Source of the DNA: CAVYXK01 sp963708245
GTDB lineage: Bacteria > Pseudomonadota > Alphaproteobacteria > Acetobacterales > Acetobacteraceae
Reading direction: 5' to 3'
DNA: 64,000 bases
NCBI GenBank assembly: GCA_963708245.1
Contig: OY970201.1
Span: forward strand, 930,001-994,000
This document shows, in pieces, positions 17,641-27,503 of the stretch. A program made the translations under genes and the position numbers. Position 1 is the stretch's first letter. Each line of letters starts with the position of its first letter. The notes beneath the pieces were generated by a model. The model did not search any database. It saw nothing but the letters and a program-made list of their open reading frames with translations, and had not been told where the DNA came from.

Positions 17641-18358
17641 ACAAGGCGAGCGGATCGCGAAATGGCTGGCCCGCGCGGGCTGCGCCAGCCGCCGCGACGC
17701 CGAGCGGCTGATTGCGGAGGGCCGGGTGCGGCTGAACAACGCGCCGGTGACCCATCCGGCAACCTTCGTCGCGCCCGGCGATCTGGTGCAGGTGGACGGG
17801 GCGGTCATCGATTCGCCGGAACGGACCCGCCTCTGGCGCTATCACAAGCCGCCCGGGCTGGTCACCACGCATCGCGACCCGCAGGGGCGGCCGACAGTAT
17901 TCGAGAAACTTCCCGCGGGTCTCCCGCGCGTCGTCAGCGTCGGCCGGCTGGACCTGACCAGTGAGGGGCTGCTGCTGCTCACCAATGACGGCGCGCTGGC
18001 GCGAAGGCTGGAATTGCCAGCCACCGGCTGGTTGCGCCGCTATCGCGTGCGGGTGCACGGCAACGTTGACCAGTGCGCGCTGGCAGCGTTAGCGCGCGGG
18101 GTGACGATCGATGGCGTGCGCTACGGTCCGATCGATGCCGGACTGGATTCCCGCCGGGGCGAAAACGCGTGGCTTGCCGTGAGCCTGCGGGAAGGGCGCA
18201 ACCGCGAGGTGCGGCGTGTGATGGCGCATCTTGAATTGTCGGTGACGCGGCTGATCCGGATCGCGTACGGACCATTCCAGCTCGGCGCGCTGCCGCGCGG
18301 TGCGGTCGAGGAAGTGCCGGCGCGCGTGTTGCGCGATCAGTTGCCGCGGAATCAATGA
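17630..18358 (+). CDS. rluB: rRNA pseudouridine synthase, RluB/RsuA family
   Basis: The N-terminal S4 RNA-binding domain (KWLARAGCASRRDAERLIAEG, residues about 11-60) is followed by the RsuA/RluB/E/F catalytic domain. The KPPGLVTTHRDPQGRPTVFE block and VGRLDLTSEGLLLLTNDG, which contains the catalytic Asp, are diagnostic and closest to RluB (23S rRNA helix 89 region). A GTG start overlapping the previous stop gives 242 aa. A longer basic tail found in many alphaproteobacterial homologues is absent. Confidence 0.88.
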   Translation: MPGEQGERIAKWLARAGCASRRDAERLIAEGRVRLNNAPVTHPATFVAPGDLVQVDGAVIDSPERTRLWRYHKPPGLVTTHRDPQGRPTVFEKLPAGLPRVVSVGRLDLTSEGLLLLTNDGALARRLELPATGWLRRYRVRVHGNVDQCALAALARGVTIDGVRYGPIDAGLDSRRGENAWLAVSLREGRNREVRRVMAHLELSVTRLIRIAYGPFQLGALPRGAVEEVPARVLRDQLPRNQ

Positions 18359-18381
18359 TGGCGATCTGGACTCATCTGATT

Positions 18382-20472
18382 TCAGACCCGGGCAGTCTCA
18401 GGCTGCGCTGTGGGCTGCTCGATCGTAATAACTGGTTTCATTGCCAATAGAGTAAGTTCGTCCAGATGGCAGGCGATGACATGTCGGGGCGCGAACTCCC
18501 GCTTTGGCGGAGCCATGGTGTCGCAGAGGCCCTTCATCATATAAAGACAGCGAGTCGAGAACGGGCAGCCCTTCGGCGGGTTCAAAGGCGACGGCAGCTC
18601 GCCCTGCAGCACGATCTTGCGTTTCTTCACGCTGGTATCAGCAATCGGCACCGCCGACAGCAGAGCCTCGGTATAGGGATGATAGGGCGGTGAGAAGATT
18701 TGCTCCGTGGTGCCCTTTTCCATGATCTGACCGAGATACATCACCACGATCCGATCGGCGAGATAGCGCACGACCGACAGATCATGGCTGATGAACAGTA
18801 GCGTCGTCCTGTTGTCCCGCTGGATATCCATCAGCAGTCCGGTGACTGCTGCCTGCACCGACACGTCGAGCGCAGACACGGGTTCGTCGGCGATGACGAT
18901 CTTCGGATCGCCGGCAAAAGCGCGGGCGATGCCGATGCGCTGCTTCTGTCCACCCGACAACTGGCGTGGCCGGCGTACGGCAAATTCGCGCGGCAACTTG
19001 ACGATGTCGAGCAACTGGTTGAGCCGTTCCTGCACCTTTGCCGGCTCCCGCTCGACCCCGAATTTCCTGATCACGCGGGTGATCTGCGCGCCCACTGTAT
19101 GACTCGGGTTGAGCGTGTCGAACGGGTTTTGGAAGATCATCTGCAGGCGCGAGATGGTGTTATCATCGCGCCGCTCCGCCGGCAGGTTGGCGAGATCGAG
19201 GTCGCCGAGCTCGACCTTGCCGCTGGTCGCATCCTCGAGCCCCATCAGCACTTTCGCGAACGTGGACTTGCCGCAGCCGGATTCGCCGACAATGGCGATG
19301 GTCTCGGCCTCATGCGCACGAAAGGTGATCTTCTCGTTTGCCTTGACGGTCTTCTTCGTCCGGATCAGCAGAGCGCCGCTTTCTATTGTGTAGTGTTTGC
19401 TGAGCTCGTCCACACGAAGCACAATGTCGCCGGGTTTGACCGGCTCGCGCTCGATAGGCCTCGGCTTGGCAGTCTCCCAGTCGATCTCGCGGAAGCGCAC
19501 GCACCGCACGCTGTGGGCCGACTCCGGTGCCACTGCCTCCATCGGCAAAGGCCGCCGATCGCATCGTCCGGCAGCAAAATAATCGCAGCGCGGGCCGAAG
19601 TAGCAACCGATTGGCCGCGCATGCGGCAGCGGTAATTGCCCGCGGATGGCGACCAACGGACGCGCGTTTTTATCGGCGCCGGGCAGCGGGATCGAGTTGA
19701 ACAGGCCCCGCGTGTATGGATGCCGCATGTTGTCGAAGACGCTACGAATGTCGCCGGCCTCCACTGCCTCGCCGGAGTACATAACGGTAAGGCGGCTACA
19801 GGTCTCGAGAATGAGGCCGAGATTATGCGAGATGTAGATTAGTGAGGTCCCGAACGTTGCCGAGATTTCCTTGATTAGCTCGACGATACCCGCCTCGACC
19901 GTGACATCCAGAGCAGTCGTCGGCTCGTCGAGCAGCAGCAGCTTCGGCTTTGACAGAAGGGCCATCGCGATGACGACACGCTGCTGCTGGCCACCGGAGA
20001 TCTGGTGCGGGTAGGAGTTCATGATACGTCGCGGGTCGGGCAACCGCACTTGCGCGAGTATCGTCTCGGCGCGCTCGAACGCCTGATTGTGCGAGATGCC
20101 GTCGTGGTACAGCGGCACCTCGATGAGTTGCTCGGCGATTTTCATCGATGGATTGAGCGAGGCCATCGGCTCCTGATAGACCATCGCGATCTTCGATCCG
20201 CGGATGCGGCGCAGTTCTTCCTGCGTCATGGTGCGCATGTCGCGCCCTTCGAACAGGATCTCGCCGCCGACGATGGCGCCGTTCCGCCCCATGTAATTCA
20301 TAATGGCGAGTGCCACAGTCGATTTGCCGCAGCCGGATTCGCCGACGATCCCATGTGCCTCGCCGGGCATAAGCCGGAGGTTGAAATCGACCACGGCGGG
20401 AACCTCGCCGGCCCGCGTGTAATAGGAGACCGAGAGATTGCGGCACTCGAGAACGGGGGTCTCTGCGGTCAC
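18382..20472 (-). CDS. Fused dipeptide/oligopeptide ABC ATP-binding protein (DppD-DppF type)
   Basis: Two full ABC ATPase domains lie in one 696-aa chain. Domain 1 has Walker A GESGCGKSTVALAI, signature ISGGQQQRVVIAMAL and Walker B LLLLDEPTTALDV. Domain 2 has GESGCGKSTFAKVL, LSGGQKQRIGIARAF and KIVIADEPVSALDV. Each is followed by the oligopeptide-family C-terminal extension with Cys-containing segments (GCYFGPRCDYF; GCPFSTRCLYM), which may bind an Fe-S cluster as in DppD. The gene is last in the operon after two permeases and a binding protein. The start is a GTG after GGGGAG. Confidence 0.92.
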   Translation of the reverse strand: MTAETPVLECRNLSVSYYTRAGEVPAVVDFNLRLMPGEAHGIVGESGCGKSTVALAIMNYMGRNGAIVGGEILFEGRDMRTMTQEELRRIRGSKIAMVYQEPMASLNPSMKIAEQLIEVPLYHDGISHNQAFERAETILAQVRLPDPRRIMNSYPHQISGGQQQRVVIAMALLSKPKLLLLDEPTTALDVTVEAGIVELIKEISATFGTSLIYISHNLGLILETCSRLTVMYSGEAVEAGDIRSVFDNMRHPYTRGLFNSIPLPGADKNARPLVAIRGQLPLPHARPIGCYFGPRCDYFAAGRCDRRPLPMEAVAPESAHSVRCVRFREIDWETAKPRPIEREPVKPGDIVLRVDELSKHYTIESGALLIRTKKTVKANEKITFRAHEAETIAIVGESGCGKSTFAKVLMGLEDATSGKVELGDLDLANLPAERRDDNTISRLQMIFQNPFDTLNPSHTVGAQITRVIRKFGVEREPAKVQERLNQLLDIVKLPREFAVRRPRQLSGGQKQRIGIARAFAGDPKIVIADEPVSALDVSVQAAVTGLLMDIQRDNRTTLLFISHDLSVVRYLADRIVVMYLGQIMEKGTTEQIFSPPYHPYTEALLSAVPIADTSVKKRKIVLQGELPSPLNPPKGCPFSTRCLYMMKGLCDTMAPPKREFAPRHVIACHLDELTLLAMKPVITIEQPTAQPETARV

Positions 20473-20488
20473 TGCGTTGGCTCCCCGA

Positions 20489-21547
20489 TTAATCCCTGAG
20501 GCTCATCTCGCGGAGGCCGTCGGCCATCAGGTTGAAGCCGAGAATCAGGGTCGAGACCGAAAGCGCCGGAATCAGCAACATGTAAGAGAACTTGAACAAC
20601 ATGGCGACTTTGGCCAATTCCTTGATCATGAGCCCCCAATCGGGATCGGGCGGCTGCAGACCGAGGCCAAGGAAGGTCAGCGTGGTGATCGCCACCGTGG
20701 TGTAGCCGAGCCTCAGGCAGGCATCGACGATGATCGGTCCGCGCGCGTTCGGCAGCAGCTCATAGAGCATGATGCGGAGCGGATGCTCGCCGCGGGTCTG
20801 CGCCGCGAAGATATAGTCGCGGCTTTTGGTGTCGAGCGTCAAGCCGCGCACCAGGCGCATGATCGCCGGGGCCGAGGCGAATGTCACGGCGATGACGATG
20901 TTGAATCCGCTCGATCCCAGATAGTTCAGGATCAGGATGAACAGCACCATCACCGGGAATGACAGCAGGACGTTCGAGACGAACGAAATCGCCTGATCCC
21001 ACCAGCCGCTGAGATAGCCGGCCACCAACCCGAACATGGACCCGACGACATAGGCGGCCAGGGTGGCGGTCACGCCCCATACCAGGACGCGCTGGCAGCC
21101 CCACAGCACGCGGGAGAGCATGTCGCGGCCCTTGAAATCGGCGCCGAGCAGGAAGTAATGGCCATGTCTTATTGTGCCAGGCAGGGCAAACGGCGCAATC
21201 GGCTTGTCCGGATCGACCAGTGGCAGGAACGGCACCGTCACCGCCACCACCAGCCAGAAGAAGACTAGCGTGACGCCGATCACCGCGATCGGCGACTCCC
21301 GCCACGATATGACAGCGAGAGCGTAGAGCAGCAGCGTCGCCGGAATTGCCGGTGCGAGCACGTAGTCTCGGAGCGGATCGCCGAGATACCCGCCGAACAT
21401 CACGAAGATGGTCAGCGGCACCCACATCAGCAGGATCAGGGCTAGCGACACCCGTGGCTGCCGCAGCCGCGTCAGCAGCGGCGCGGAACGCGGTGCAGCC
21501 GCCGGCGGAACGGATGGCGGTGCAGCTACGGCTTCAATAGTCGCCAT
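20489..21547 (-). CDS. Peptide ABC transporter permease (DppC type)
   Basis: The 352-aa membrane protein has the BPD_transp_1 fold, with the cytoplasmic EAA-type loop around RIMLYELLPNARGPIIVDACLRLG and the late TTVAITTLTFLGLG. DppC-type extracytoplasmic features include HYFLLGADFKGRDMLSRVLWG. The N-terminal region is longer than usual, with an extra pair of hydrophobic segments (residues about 35-110) ahead of the family TM1 equivalent. It is probably paired with the DppB-type permease encoded 11 bases upstream. Confidence 0.9.
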   Translation of the reverse strand: MATIEAVAAPPSVPPAAAPRSAPLLTRLRQPRVSLALILLMWVPLTIFVMFGGYLGDPLRDYVLAPAIPATLLLYALAVISWRESPIAVIGVTLVFFWLVVAVTVPFLPLVDPDKPIAPFALPGTIRHGHYFLLGADFKGRDMLSRVLWGCQRVLVWGVTATLAAYVVGSMFGLVAGYLSGWWDQAISFVSNVLLSFPVMVLFILILNYLGSSGFNIVIAVTFASAPAIMRLVRGLTLDTKSRDYIFAAQTRGEHPLRIMLYELLPNARGPIIVDACLRLGYTTVAITTLTFLGLGLQPPDPDWGLMIKELAKVAMLFKFSYMLLIPALSVSTLILGFNLMADGLREMSLRD

Positions 21548-21557
21548 CGGTCCTTCC

Positions 21558-22508
21558 CTATCTGAAGCGGATTCGTGGGTTCAAGAACGTATAGCCGACG
21601 TCCGAGATGATCTGCGACAACACCGCGACGAACACCGCGACCAGGGTTGCTGCCTGGATCACGTAGATGTCGCCAAACAAAGCGGCATCCAGCAGCATCT
21701 TACCGAAACCGGAATACTGGAAGAACACCTCGACCACGACAACGCCGGAAAGGATCCAGTTGAGCTGCAAAGCGATAATGGTAAAGGGAGCAATCAGCGC
21801 GTTGCGCAGCGCGTGGCGCAGGATCACGCGTCTATGCGGCAAGCCTTTCAGCACCGCGGTGCGGATGTATTGCGATGTCATCACCTCGGCCATCGACGCC
21901 CGCGTCATGCGTGCAACATAGCCGAAGTCATATAGCACCAGCGTCAGCACCGGCAGGACAAGCTGGCGCCAGTCCCAGCCATCGACCATGGCGGAATTGG
22001 CCGGAACCCAGCGCAATCCCAGAGCAAAGATCACCGTCAGGATGATGGCAGTCGCGATTTCCGGCAGCGAGGTGGTCAGCACCGCAATGAACGAGACGGC
22101 ACGATCGCGAACCGCCCCCTCCTTCATCCCGGCGATGACGCCGAGCGTCAGCGACAGTGGGATCATCAGGGCAAAGACGCACAACGCCAGGATCCCCGTA
22201 TTGGCGAGGCGCTCCCCAAGAAGCTGAGTGACGGGTTCGTTCGTTTGGAAGGATTTCCCGAGGTCGCCGCGCATAATGCCGCCTACCCATTTGAGGTAGC
22301 GTTCATAGAACGGAACGTTCAGGCCCTTCTTGTCGAGCCAGGCATGATAATCCTGATCGGATAGCGCGGAGACGGCAAAGCCGCCAAGCTCGGCGACCGC
22401 GATCTGCTTCTTGAACTTGTCGCTGTCGAAAATGCCGAAGATGACGAGCGACACCACCGCCATGATGAGCAGCATCTGCAGCAAGCGACTGCCGATCAGC
22501 TTGAGCAT
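21558..22508 (-). CDS. Peptide ABC transporter permease (DppB type)
   Basis: The 316-aa polytopic protein opens with LLQMLLIMAVVSLVIFGIF, the N-terminal TM1 of DppB permeases, followed by a periplasmic loop (KKGLNVPFYERYLKWVGGI) and six TM segments. The coupling loop is TAVLKGLPHRRVILRHALRNA. It is between the binding protein and DppC-type permease genes in a tightly packed operon. Confidence 0.92.
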   Translation of the reverse strand: MLKLIGSRLLQMLLIMAVVSLVIFGIFDSDKFKKQIAVAELGGFAVSALSDQDYHAWLDKKGLNVPFYERYLKWVGGIMRGDLGKSFQTNEPVTQLLGERLANTGILALCVFALMIPLSLTLGVIAGMKEGAVRDRAVSFIAVLTTSLPEIATAIILTVIFALGLRWVPANSAMVDGWDWRQLVLPVLTLVLYDFGYVARMTRASMAEVMTSQYIRTAVLKGLPHRRVILRHALRNALIAPFTIIALQLNWILSGVVVVEVFFQYSGFGKMLLDAALFGDIYVIQAATLVAVFVAVLSQIISDVGYTFLNPRIRFR

Positions 22509-22584
22509 GGCGCGGCCTTACGCAGCGATCCGGAGCTTGTCGGCTGGCCCGGTATGCCTTCGCCGGGCCAGCCATCAGAGCGCA

Positions 22585-24297
22585 TCAGGCTTTCCAGACC
22601 TTGTTGAACTGATGGTACTGGGTCGGATGACCCTCGTAGCCGTGCACGTTCTTTCCGACGATCGTATAGATCGGCCGGAACAGCGGCATGATCATCACCG
22701 CATCATCCTGCAGTATCTGCGCCGCCTTCATCAGCTTAGGCTTTCGCTCCTCGACATCCAGCGTCGCCTCGGCGGCATCCAGCGCTTTGTCGAATTCCGG
22801 GTTGGCATAGTGGCTCTCGTTCCACGGCACGCCAGTCCGGTAGGCCAGCGACATCGCCATGGTGCCGAGCGGACGGTGCGTCCAGGCGGTGATCCCGAAC
22901 GGCGTCTTGGTCCAGACCTCCCAGTATTTGGCCGGCGGCATGACGTTGATCTTGAGCGTGATGCCGGCATCCTTCATCTGATCGCGCATAGCCTCAGCGG
23001 CGGTCTGGTGCCAGGGGCCATCGGTGTTGCCGACATCGATAGTGACCGTCAGGCCGCTCTCGAAACCGGCTTCCTTGAGAAGCTGCTTTGCCGCCGGGAT
23101 ATCACGCTTCAGCGGCGGCAGCAGCGGCGCGTAGTCTGGATGCACGGGCGCCACATGGTGGTTCTGGCCGATATCGCCCCCAGTCGTATAGATCAGGTTC
23201 TTAACGACGCCGTTATCCACGGATTTGACAATCGCCTCGCGTACCCGCTTGTCCGAGAACGGTTTCTGGTCCACCTGCATGCGGCAGGCGACCGTTTGCG
23301 CAGTCCGCGCAATGCTGATGTTACCATCTAGAGATTTGGCGAGATCAATCTGTTCAACTGTAAACTCATAGACGCCGTCCACGTCCCCGGATGCGAAGGC
23401 GGAAAGCTGATTGTCGCCATCAAAGTTGTAATAGTGGATCTCCTCCAGATAAACCTTGCCACCCCAGTAGTTGAAATCCCTGCCGTCCTTCATCTTCGTG
23501 ACGCGTTTCAGGATACACCTGTCGCCGACCTTGAGCTCAGCCAGCGCGAACGGGCCGGTGCCGATCATGTTGTCGGACAGTGGCGGCTTGAATGAGGGAT
23601 GCACGATCGCCGTCGGATAGTTGTAGAAGTCTTCGGGCGCCGACAGCACCGGCTTTCTCAGGTTCAGCCTAATCGTATGCTTGTCTACGACCTCGACCGC
23701 TCCCTTAATCATGCGCTTGACCGGCGCGCCTTTGGCGTCCTTTTCTGGAGTCTCCTCTATCAGCGCCGAAAACACGGAAAGGCCGACGTTGGATGACGCG
23801 GTCTTGGGATCCAGCCACCGCTCGACGTTCCAGGCGATGTGGTCGGCCGTCAGCTCCTCGCCATTGTGCCACATCACGCCCTGGCGCAGACTGAAGGTCC
23901 AGGTCTTCAGGTCCTCCGACGCGGTCCAGCTTTCCGCCAGCATTGGGCGGGTCGCGTTGTCGGGGCCGGTCATCGCCAGATATTCCAGGGTGTGGCGCGT
24001 CTGGTTAGACATCGGCACCCAGGAATAGGTCGCCGGATCCTCCATCTTCTGGACCTGCATGGCGATCTTGAGGATGCCGCCCATCTTGGCGTTGGGGTCG
24101 TCCGGAGGGAACGGCATCGTGGAGGCGGCGAACGCGGGGGCGGGAAGGCCGACCAGGGCATAGGCCGATGCCGCCGAGGTGCCCAGCAGCGCGGCGACGC
24201 GAATGAACTCGCGCCGATCCATGCGCCCGGCCCTCAACAAAGCAAAGGCCTCATGGACTTTCGGGTGATCGGACTTCGTGAGCTTCCTTGATGGCAT
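22585..24297 (-). CDS. Peptide/solute ABC substrate-binding protein (SBP_bac_5) with Tat signal
   Basis: This is the periplasmic binding component of the operon, about 570 aa. The N-terminus has a long charged region and then MDRREFIRVAALLGTSAASA, a twin-arginine signal (RREF), ending near APAFA. Cluster C/SBP_bac_5 phrases include SWTASEDLKTWTFSLRQGVMWHNGEE and WNVERWLDPKT. Start at the ATG 8 bases after a strong GGAGG. A GTG three codons upstream would leave too little spacing. The substrate may be peptide, nickel or an opine-like compound and cannot be decided. Confidence 0.92.
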   Translation of the reverse strand: MPSRKLTKSDHPKVHEAFALLRAGRMDRREFIRVAALLGTSAASAYALVGLPAPAFAASTMPFPPDDPNAKMGGILKIAMQVQKMEDPATYSWVPMSNQTRHTLEYLAMTGPDNATRPMLAESWTASEDLKTWTFSLRQGVMWHNGEELTADHIAWNVERWLDPKTASSNVGLSVFSALIEETPEKDAKGAPVKRMIKGAVEVVDKHTIRLNLRKPVLSAPEDFYNYPTAIVHPSFKPPLSDNMIGTGPFALAELKVGDRCILKRVTKMKDGRDFNYWGGKVYLEEIHYYNFDGDNQLSAFASGDVDGVYEFTVEQIDLAKSLDGNISIARTAQTVACRMQVDQKPFSDKRVREAIVKSVDNGVVKNLIYTTGGDIGQNHHVAPVHPDYAPLLPPLKRDIPAAKQLLKEAGFESGLTVTIDVGNTDGPWHQTAAEAMRDQMKDAGITLKINVMPPAKYWEVWTKTPFGITAWTHRPLGTMAMSLAYRTGVPWNESHYANPEFDKALDAAEATLDVEERKPKLMKAAQILQDDAVMIMPLFRPIYTIVGKNVHGYEGHPTQYHQFNKVWKA

Positions 24298-24456
24298 GAT
24301 CAACACCTCCTCTGTGGAGTTTATTTTGCCGCGCGCCAGCCCGCGCGGAACTTGAGAACCAAGTTATTGGCAGGCTACGCCTGGGCTATGGACGACGCAA
24401 GATCGTTCCTCGTGGTAAACTCGCCGACCGTATCAGCAAGGGGGAGTGGCGCGCCC

Positions 24457-27243
24457 CTACCCGAAGGCGCCAATCTCGTGCGAAACCGCCGTCGCGATCT
24501 CGCGCACCATCTCGAACAGCGCTTGCATTGGCGCAAAGATTTCGGCGTGCTCGCGGACATAGGAGCCCACCGACCGCGGCGCCGGCGGCTCGCCGTAATC
24601 GTACTCCGCCGAGGCATCGGGTGCCGCGGGAAATATCTCGCCGAGCAGGCGTAACGCAGCCGGAACATCGAGATGCAGCAGCGCGGCCTCCAGCCCCTGG
24701 CGCGTCACCCCGTGCCGCGGCGAGAAGTCCGGAATCTCGGTCGCCAGCAACCAGATGCGCTGAATCAGCGCCAGACGCAGGGCGTGCAACAGCACCTCTC
24801 GCGCCGCCATGTGCGGACGATCGGGCCAGGCGGCCTGCAAGGCGAGGTGATCGGCCTGCACGCGACGAAACATCGCCTGCACTGCCGCCCAGAGATCGAG
24901 CCTCTCCAGCCCGCGCGCCATGGCAATCAGCGCATCGCGCCGACCGGGGCGATGCGTGTGCGCGGCGCGATCGAGCCAGGTGCCGGGATCGAGCATGCTC
25001 ATGACGGCGCGCAGCACGTCCAGGCTGGAATGGGCCAGAGCGTGCTGTGCAAGCTCCAGCGCACGATGGAAGCGTCGGCTGTTGCGCCACATCTCGGCAA
25101 ACGTCTCGGGGTGGCGTGAAGCGGCGGCCCCTATCCCCTGCAGCGTGTTCGCGCACCACCCAAGCTGCTGCAGGATCGCGTTGTTCGGGATCGCGCGCAG
25201 CTCGCGCGGATGGCGGATCGCCACCGTTCGCCCCATCCCCTCCACTTGGCGTGCCGGCGGACGTGAGCCGGTACGGTCGATCAGCGCCGGCCCGAAGGCA
25301 CCGAGCAGTGCCGCATAGCCCGGGTCCTCCACCAGTGCCTGCATACTCGTCCTGACGGTCGCGAAGAAGTCAGCAACAAAGTCGGGATCGGCATAGATCG
25401 GGTCCTCGATCGGTCCCGCCGCCGGATGGAAAGCGTGCTCGGCGATCCGCGCCACGCTGGCCAACGCAAGCTCGGGCGTGGCGAACAACAGATACCCGTC
25501 GCCGCCCTGGAAGGCGCTTTCCTCGCGCACCGGCAGGTTGGCGCGCCCCAATGCCTGGCGGCTCGCGGTCGGCGAGAGATATTTCAGCCGGTCGGCGAAC
25601 GAGCCGGGATGTGCGCCGCGGCCGATGCTCTCGCCATGCGTGTCGAACAGCACCACTTCGATGCCGGTGACGCCGAAGCGCGCCAGCGTCTCGGCGATCT
25701 TGAAGCGCAGCCGCTCGATCAGATGGCTGGCCGCAGTCTGGCCGATGTAGCGGCCGGAGTCGGAATACCCGAACTGTAACGCGAGCCGGCCCGTTGTCTT
25801 GAGATAGGCGCGCCAGTGCGGGCTGCGCAGCGCCTCTTCCAGCACCCGCGCGCCGTTCTCCAGGGCCTCGGCGGTTTCGAACAGCGGACTGATCTCGACA
25901 TGCTGCTCCACGCCGAACAGTCGCGCGAGCCAAAGCGCCGCAAGCAGCGTGTAGCCGCTCTCCGTCTCGGCGATCAGGAACCGTACGGGCATGGAGCCAT
26001 CGACGTGCTTCACGATCTGCGCGATAAGCATCATCAGCCGCGCCGCCGAGGCCTGCTCGGCAATCAACCCGCCGAAATCGACCGGCACGGCCGAGACCGT
26101 GTCCAACGCACCATTGATTGCGCCGAGCAGTGCACGGCGATGCGACGGGTCCTCGGGCGCGTCGGTGAAGCCAAGGCGCTGTCGCACGGCGTTATGAACC
26201 TGTGCCGCATTCAACCGAACATGGGTGTGCGCGAGCGCAAGCCCGTGCGATTCGAGCCCCGCGCGCGCCACACAGAGTGCGAGTTTCTCTTCCTCGTTCG
26301 CGATCGTGATCGCGTCGCCGAACAGGCCGAGAAGCGGTTGCGGCGTGGTCAGTGCACCGTCGTGCTCATGCGCCAACATCCGGGCGAAGGACGCGACGTC
26401 AGCCGGATCGGCGCCGTCACGACAGGCCGCCTCCTGCCCACGGACGGCGGCGCCCGCTGCTTCGGTCCGCGCCAGCAGCTTGTGCCCCGCCGCCAGAGGC
26501 GCGAGTTGGCGGGACAGCCGTTCAAGCTGGAGCAGCTTCATGCGAAGCCGCAACCGCAGCATGTCGGACCATGAAATGTCGGTGCGCCCGTCCGTGTCGT
26601 ACCCCGCCCAACTTGCGAGAATGACCGGACGAGGCGCGAGATCGGTCCAGCGGTCCGGCCACGTGGTGCGCGCGCAGGCAAACAGCGCCGCATTGAGCCG
26701 GTCGAGCGCGTCGCGTCCATTCGCGATCGCGATCGCAGCGCGCTCGAATTCCTCTGTTAGCGTGATCGGACCAGGCCTGTGGCTTGCCAGGCTCGCCGGA
26801 GACGGGTTGCCGGACGCAGCAGAAGCCAGTGCCGCGTAGGCTTCAGCTGACAACGCAAAGGTCGGGTGAGCGGTGAACACTGCGGCGTAGCGTGCCCGCT
26901 CCACCCGAGTACGATACTGCGCCCAGGGAACGGGACTGTCGGAGGGATCAGGCCGCAGCACGTTTTGGGCAACGGCAGCAAGCGCGGCTTCGTTGGCCAT
27001 CGCATCGGTGCCACCGACATAGGCGGCAAGGCGCCGCGCACGATCGGCGAATGCTTCGTCACGCACCCGGCAGACGATTTCTGCGATGGCTGCCGCGTCG
27101 AGCTGGCCCTCGTCCATCAGGCGGCTGATCGCCAGCGCCACGGACATCACCGGGTTGCCGAACGGGTCGTCGCGTCCCTGCGCCAGGCGTTGGGCGACAA
27201 GGTTCAGAAGGACGTCCGTGCTGGTCGCGGGAATGGCGTCCAT
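24457..27243 (-). CDS. Divergent phosphoenolpyruvate carboxylase-like protein
   Basis: The 928-aa length and order of blocks follow PEPC, which makes oxaloacetate from PEP and bicarbonate. TAHPT (FTAHPTFAL, about 138-146), a GYSDS block, SIGRG and ELRAIP near the C-terminal third are retained. Yet several normally invariant sites differ. The catalytic HGRGGSIGRGG loop reads THGESIGRGAH, GYSDSxKDGG reads GYSDSGRYIG, and GGDRDGNP reads SWAGYDTDGRTD. It could be a true but distant PEPC clade or a PEPC-fold protein with another reaction. The gene follows no operon partner and ends about 160 bases from the peptide-binding protein gene. It deserves a genuine family assignment. Confidence 0.75.
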   Translation of the reverse strand: MDAIPATSTDVLLNLVAQRLAQGRDDPFGNPVMSVALAISRLMDEGQLDAAAIAEIVCRVRDEAFADRARRLAAYVGGTDAMANEAALAAVAQNVLRPDPSDSPVPWAQYRTRVERARYAAVFTAHPTFALSAEAYAALASAASGNPSPASLASHRPGPITLTEEFERAAIAIANGRDALDRLNAALFACARTTWPDRWTDLAPRPVILASWAGYDTDGRTDISWSDMLRLRLRMKLLQLERLSRQLAPLAAGHKLLARTEAAGAAVRGQEAACRDGADPADVASFARMLAHEHDGALTTPQPLLGLFGDAITIANEEEKLALCVARAGLESHGLALAHTHVRLNAAQVHNAVRQRLGFTDAPEDPSHRRALLGAINGALDTVSAVPVDFGGLIAEQASAARLMMLIAQIVKHVDGSMPVRFLIAETESGYTLLAALWLARLFGVEQHVEISPLFETAEALENGARVLEEALRSPHWRAYLKTTGRLALQFGYSDSGRYIGQTAASHLIERLRFKIAETLARFGVTGIEVVLFDTHGESIGRGAHPGSFADRLKYLSPTASRQALGRANLPVREESAFQGGDGYLLFATPELALASVARIAEHAFHPAAGPIEDPIYADPDFVADFFATVRTSMQALVEDPGYAALLGAFGPALIDRTGSRPPARQVEGMGRTVAIRHPRELRAIPNNAILQQLGWCANTLQGIGAAASRHPETFAEMWRNSRRFHRALELAQHALAHSSLDVLRAVMSMLDPGTWLDRAAHTHRPGRRDALIAMARGLERLDLWAAVQAMFRRVQADHLALQAAWPDRPHMAAREVLLHALRLALIQRIWLLATEIPDFSPRHGVTRQGLEAALLHLDVPAALRLLGEIFPAAPDASAEYDYGEPPAPRSVGSYVREHAEIFAPMQALFEMVREIATAVSHEIGAFG

Positions 27244-27503
27244 GAGGCGTCATGATGCAATGCAGCATCGGGGAACGCCACCCCCGACGCACCTATTCGG
27301 GGCTGTCGGTGAGTGGCCGCGGCAGCGTGAGGCACAGGGGGTGGATGAGATAGTAGTGGGTGTCGGCTGGAAGCTGGTCGGCGAGGTTGAGTTGCATCGA
27401 TGTGGCCCTAGCGGGGGCACCCCTTCACCAGAGCTAAAGGCGGGCAGTCGGATGAACGGCACGGGCGCATCTCAATAGACGCCACGTCCAGAAATTAGCC
27501 CCC

